Source: Candidatus Gastranaerophilales bacterium (lineage in GTDB: Bacteria; Cyanobacteriota; Vampirovibrionia; Gastranaerophilales; Gastranaerophilaceae). From it: a stretch of DNA of 6,595 bases. The number at the start of each line of letters is the position of its first letter. The first letter of the stretch is position 1. The DNA is taken from the NCBI GenBank assembly GCA_947632315.1, contig CANROV010000109.1:1-6595 (forward strand). Reading direction: 5' to 3'. This document shows positions 6,315 through 6,595 of this stretch, piece by piece. The translations under genes and the position numbers were made by a program. The notes beneath the pieces were generated by a model. The model was not told the origin of the DNA and searched no databases. It was given only the letters and a program-made list of their open reading frames with translations.

Positions 6315-6342
6315 CTCAACTTAATGGAAGTCATCTGAGGTT
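6301..6342 (-). terminator. Hairpin with T-run, possible minus-strand terminator
   Basis: On the minus strand AACCTCAG (6342-6335) pairs perfectly with CTGAGGTT (6311-6304), giving eight pairs including four G-C. Three further T residues follow (6303-6301), a run of five T in all. The 23-base loop can itself form a small ACTT/AAGT stem, which would shorten it. It lies about 100 bases beyond the stop of the minus-strand regulator and overlaps the last codons of the abi gene. The large loop makes it less than ideal. On the plus strand no clean T-run follows the hairpin. Confidence 0.45.
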
Positions 6343-6352
6343 GTACATTATT

Positions 6353-6381
6353 ATTATTTACTACAAATCAATATTTGTCAA
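6353..6381 (-). promoter_or_regulatory. Possible minus-strand promoter facing the abi gene
   Basis: On the minus strand a perfect TTGACA (6381-6376) is followed after exactly 17 bases by AATAAT (6358-6353), five of six matches to TATAAT. A transcript would start near 6346 and run straight into the hairpin at 6342-6304. The first -10 base, normally a strongly preferred T, is A here, and the region is AT-rich. The remaining part of 6315-6442 shows no gene. Confidence 0.3.
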
Positions 6382-6442
6382 GTGTTTAGCCTTATTTTGT
6401 TACATGGAATTAATTATAGAAATAATTATTTATAAAAAACTT

Positions 6443-6595
6443 TTATTCTTTAACTAACAAACTTACTTTGACAGATAATGCATCTGCGATTAAAAAAATT
6501 TTAGAGGTGGTAATTCCTATTGCTTCGCCTTTTTCAATTTTTTTTAAATATTTTTCCCTTATGCCCGTTTTTTCAGACATTTCTTTTATTGAAAT
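6443..6595 (-). CDS. Xre-family helix-turn-helix regulator, C-terminal part (cut by window edge)
   Basis: Only the last 50 residues are present; the start lies beyond the right edge. They read as the second half of a Cro/CI-type HTH_3 domain: an S-x-KEMSEKTGI helix pair, then REKYLKKIEKGEA, where the YLKKIE segment corresponds to the recognition helix, then the closing ITTSKIFLIADALSVKVSLLV helices seen in Xre proteins. The protein ends almost directly after the domain (LLVKE), so the full product is probably a small DNA-binding protein of about 60-80 residues, such as a repressor or antitoxin. It is convergent with the abi gene, with a 128-base gap between the two stop codons. Its target is not visible here. 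Confidence 0.8.
   Translation of the reverse strand: MSIKEMSEKTGIREKYLKKIEKGEAIGITTSKIFLIADALSVKVSLLVKE

Noticed and set aside
6272..6457. Open frame of 61 codons overlapping the end of the abi gene
   Set aside because: It overlaps a well-supported gene in another frame, its second half is low-complexity Ile/Tyr-rich translation of AT-rich spacer, and it has no ribosome site.
1..6595. CRISPR array, integrase, transposase or insertion sequence
   Set aside because: No regularly spaced repeats and no protein with recombinase or transposase motifs are present in any frame I read.

Overview
The window is AT-rich bacterial DNA that reads as a piece of an anti-phage defence island. It holds six genes or gene parts. 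Most Arg, Leu and Ile codons are A/T-rich. Three of the four genes in the central operon start with clear Shine-Dalgarno sequences a few bases away, and TATAAT-type -10 boxes are visible. That fits a low-GC bacterium such as a firmicute or spirochaete better than a typical Bacteroidota, but the sequence does not fix the taxon.

Layout, left to right. Bases 1-323 (minus strand) are the N-terminal 107 codons of a DpnA-like N6-adenine DNA methyltransferase that runs off the left edge. A divergent promoter region (324-450) separates it from a plus-strand operon (451-5371) of four tightly packed genes. These are a PD-(D/E)xK-type nuclease effector (451-1629), a small ABC-3C middle component (1613-2116), a DUF3732-type SMC/Rad50-like ABC ATPase (2113-4134), and a SIR2-like predicted NADase (4145-5371). 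The first two overlap by 17 nt, the next two by 4 nt (ATGA), and the fourth gene starts 10 nt after the third. The first three genes match, in order and type, the ABC three-component (ABC-3C) conflict systems that were predicted by comparative genomics. The SIR2 gene appears to be an added fourth component.

Bases 5372-5639 are non-coding. They contain a local GC-rich island (45 of 100 bases at 5421-5520) with a long imperfect palindrome (5449-5498). Its internal loops would become tandem G-A mismatches on the minus strand, so it may be a structured RNA, an attC-like recombination site or another mobile-element trace. A TGTGTCC direct repeat lies between the palindrome and the next gene. An Abi-family HEPN protein, a predicted RNase (5640-6314), follows. 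It has an extended -10 box placed so that its mRNA would be leaderless. At the right edge, on the minus strand, is the C-terminal half of a small Xre-type helix-turn-helix regulator (6443-6595). A hairpin with a T-run between the two convergent genes may terminate minus-strand transcription.

Working model (inference): the ABC ATPase and middle component sense an invader's nucleic acid or replication intermediate. They then release or activate the nuclease, and possibly the SIR2 enzyme that would deplete NAD+. The HEPN Abi gene and the methyltransferase are separate, neighbouring defence or modification functions.
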